Part shown: positions 14,080 through 14,610 of the stretch, piece after piece | How the letters are laid out: each line of letters starts with the position of its first letter | Position numbering within the stretch: position 1 is the stretch's first letter | NCBI GenBank assembly: GCA_034429695.1 | Contig: DAOUGC010000276.1 | Coordinates: 1-14,610 of the forward strand | Direction of reading: 5' to 3' | From: DAOUGC01 sp034429695 | GTDB taxonomy: Bacteria > Chloroflexota > Anaerolineae > Anaerolineales > Anaerolineaceae | DNA length: 14,610 nt | Position numbers and translations under genes: made by a program | Notes under the pieces: model-generated | What the model saw: the letters and a program-made list of their open reading frames with translations, nothing else | The model's database searches: none | Told to the model about the DNA's origin: nothing

Positions 14080-14610
14080 ACCCCGCCCGACTGGATTTCC
14101 ACGTGCCTTCTTACCAGTTCCCGCCGTAACAACTTGCCCACCCCGGTTCTGGGCAGGGCATCCACGAACTCCACTTCGGCTGGCACTTTGTAACCCACCA
14201 GTGCCTCCCGGCACCAGGCGCGCACATCCTCCACCCCCAGTGATTGCCCTTCGCGCAGGACCACCCAGGCTTTCACCACTTCCACCCGGGTGGGGTGCGG
14301 TACACCTGCCACACCAACCTCCTTGACAGCCGGGTGGGCTGCGATCACTTCCTCGATCTCCCTGGGCCAAACCTGAAATCCCCCCACTTTGATCAAATCC
14401 TTTTTGCGGTCCACCAGGTAAAAATAACCTTCTTCGTCCACGCGGGCAATGTCGCCGGTATGCAACCAGCCGTCCCGCAGCGTATCAGCCGTCTCTTCTG
14501 GCATGTTGTGATACCCTGTCATGATCTGCGGTCCCCGGATCAACAATTCCCCATCCCTGTCCGGCTGCCTGAAAACCTCGCCGGTGGCGACATCCAGCAA
14601 GGCGCAATCC
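14067..14610 (-). CDS. AMP-forming acyl-CoA synthetase/ligase, C-terminal part
   Basis: The gene enters from the right edge of the window; 180 residues and the stop (TGA at 14067-14069, complement) are visible. The segment contains GELLIRGPQIMTGYHN, then DGWLHTGDIARVDEEGYF and VDRKKDLIKVGGFQVWPREIEEVI, which are the A7-A8 hinge motifs of the ANL superfamily. Near the end, LPRTGVGKLLRREL carries the catalytic A10 lysine. The enzyme activates a carboxylic acid as acyl-AMP and transfers it to CoA. The WPREIEE form is common among long- or medium-chain fatty acyl-CoA ligases, but the substrate domain is outside the window. The start is not in view, and the TTG at 14600 is internal. It converges on pdxR and overlaps its end, with no terminator between them. 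Confidence 0.92.
   Translation of the reverse strand, partial: DCALLDVATGEVFRQPDRDGELLIRGPQIMTGYHNMPEETADTLRDGWLHTGDIARVDEEGYFYLVDRKKDLIKVGGFQVWPREIEEVIAAHPAVKEVGVAGVPHPTRVEVVKAWVVLREGQSLGVEDVRAWCREALVGYKVPAEVEFVDALPRTGVGKLLRRELVRRHVEIQSGGVHSD

Noticed and set aside
1..14610. Mobile elements, CRISPR arrays, tRNA or rRNA genes
   Set aside because: I saw no transposase or integrase, no regularly spaced repeats and no tRNA-like cloverleaf in the short intergenic gaps, all of which are under 200 bases.

Overview
The window is an ordinary chromosomal stretch of a moderately GC-rich bacterium. The gene set suggests a member of the Chloroflexota, probably an Anaerolineae-like lineage. It has a compact Tad pilus operon whose CpaE carries a receiver domain, a long-form HPF, an Arg32-type EF-P, FtsH, and PdxST with a divergent MocR regulator. 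The taxonomic call is inference from gene content and protein style. No tRNA, rRNA, insertion sequence, prophage or CRISPR array is visible.

Layout. Positions 1-4932 hold the 3' part of a Tad (type IVc pilus/Flp) operon on the + strand: the tail of cpaB/rcpC, a receiver-CpaE/TadZ fusion, the TadA/CpaF ATPase, and the paired membrane platform proteins TadB and TadC. A ComF-family phosphoribosyltransferase (4943-5728) follows after 10 bases. Its ribosome binding site overlaps the tadC stop, so it is very probably co-transcribed with the pilus genes. Two separately promoted translation genes come next: long-form HPF (5832-6395) and EF-P (6568-7131). Each has a recognisable sigma-70-like promoter, and each is followed by a hairpin.

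Positions 7279-8828 hold a two-gene unit with an ATGA overlap: a small eight-cysteine protein of unknown function and a HAD-like phosphatase fused to a C-terminal DinB/YfiT-like domain. ftsH (8978-10840) follows, behind a promoter region rich in dyads (a 14-bp perfect palindrome, a bulged inverted repeat over the -10, and a hairpin touching the Shine-Dalgarno). A strong bidirectional terminator separates it from the convergent pdxST operon.

Positions 10898-14079 form a vitamin B6 module. pdxS and pdxT on the - strand encode the two subunits of the deoxyxylulose-5-phosphate-independent PLP synthase. Divergent from them is a full-length MocR/GntR-aminotransferase regulator best read as PdxR. 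The intergenic region carries a perfect 10-bp direct repeat and an inverted TTAATGGC pair, which look like its operators. The window ends in the C-terminal part of an AMP-forming acyl-CoA ligase on the - strand, whose 3' end overlaps pdxR by 13 bp.

The most noteworthy points are the tad-comF coupling, the HAD-DinB fusion with its Cys-rich partner, the ftsH upstream dyads and the pdx operator layout. I see no clear case of a wholly new system. The Cys-rich/HAD-DinB pair is the least explained part.
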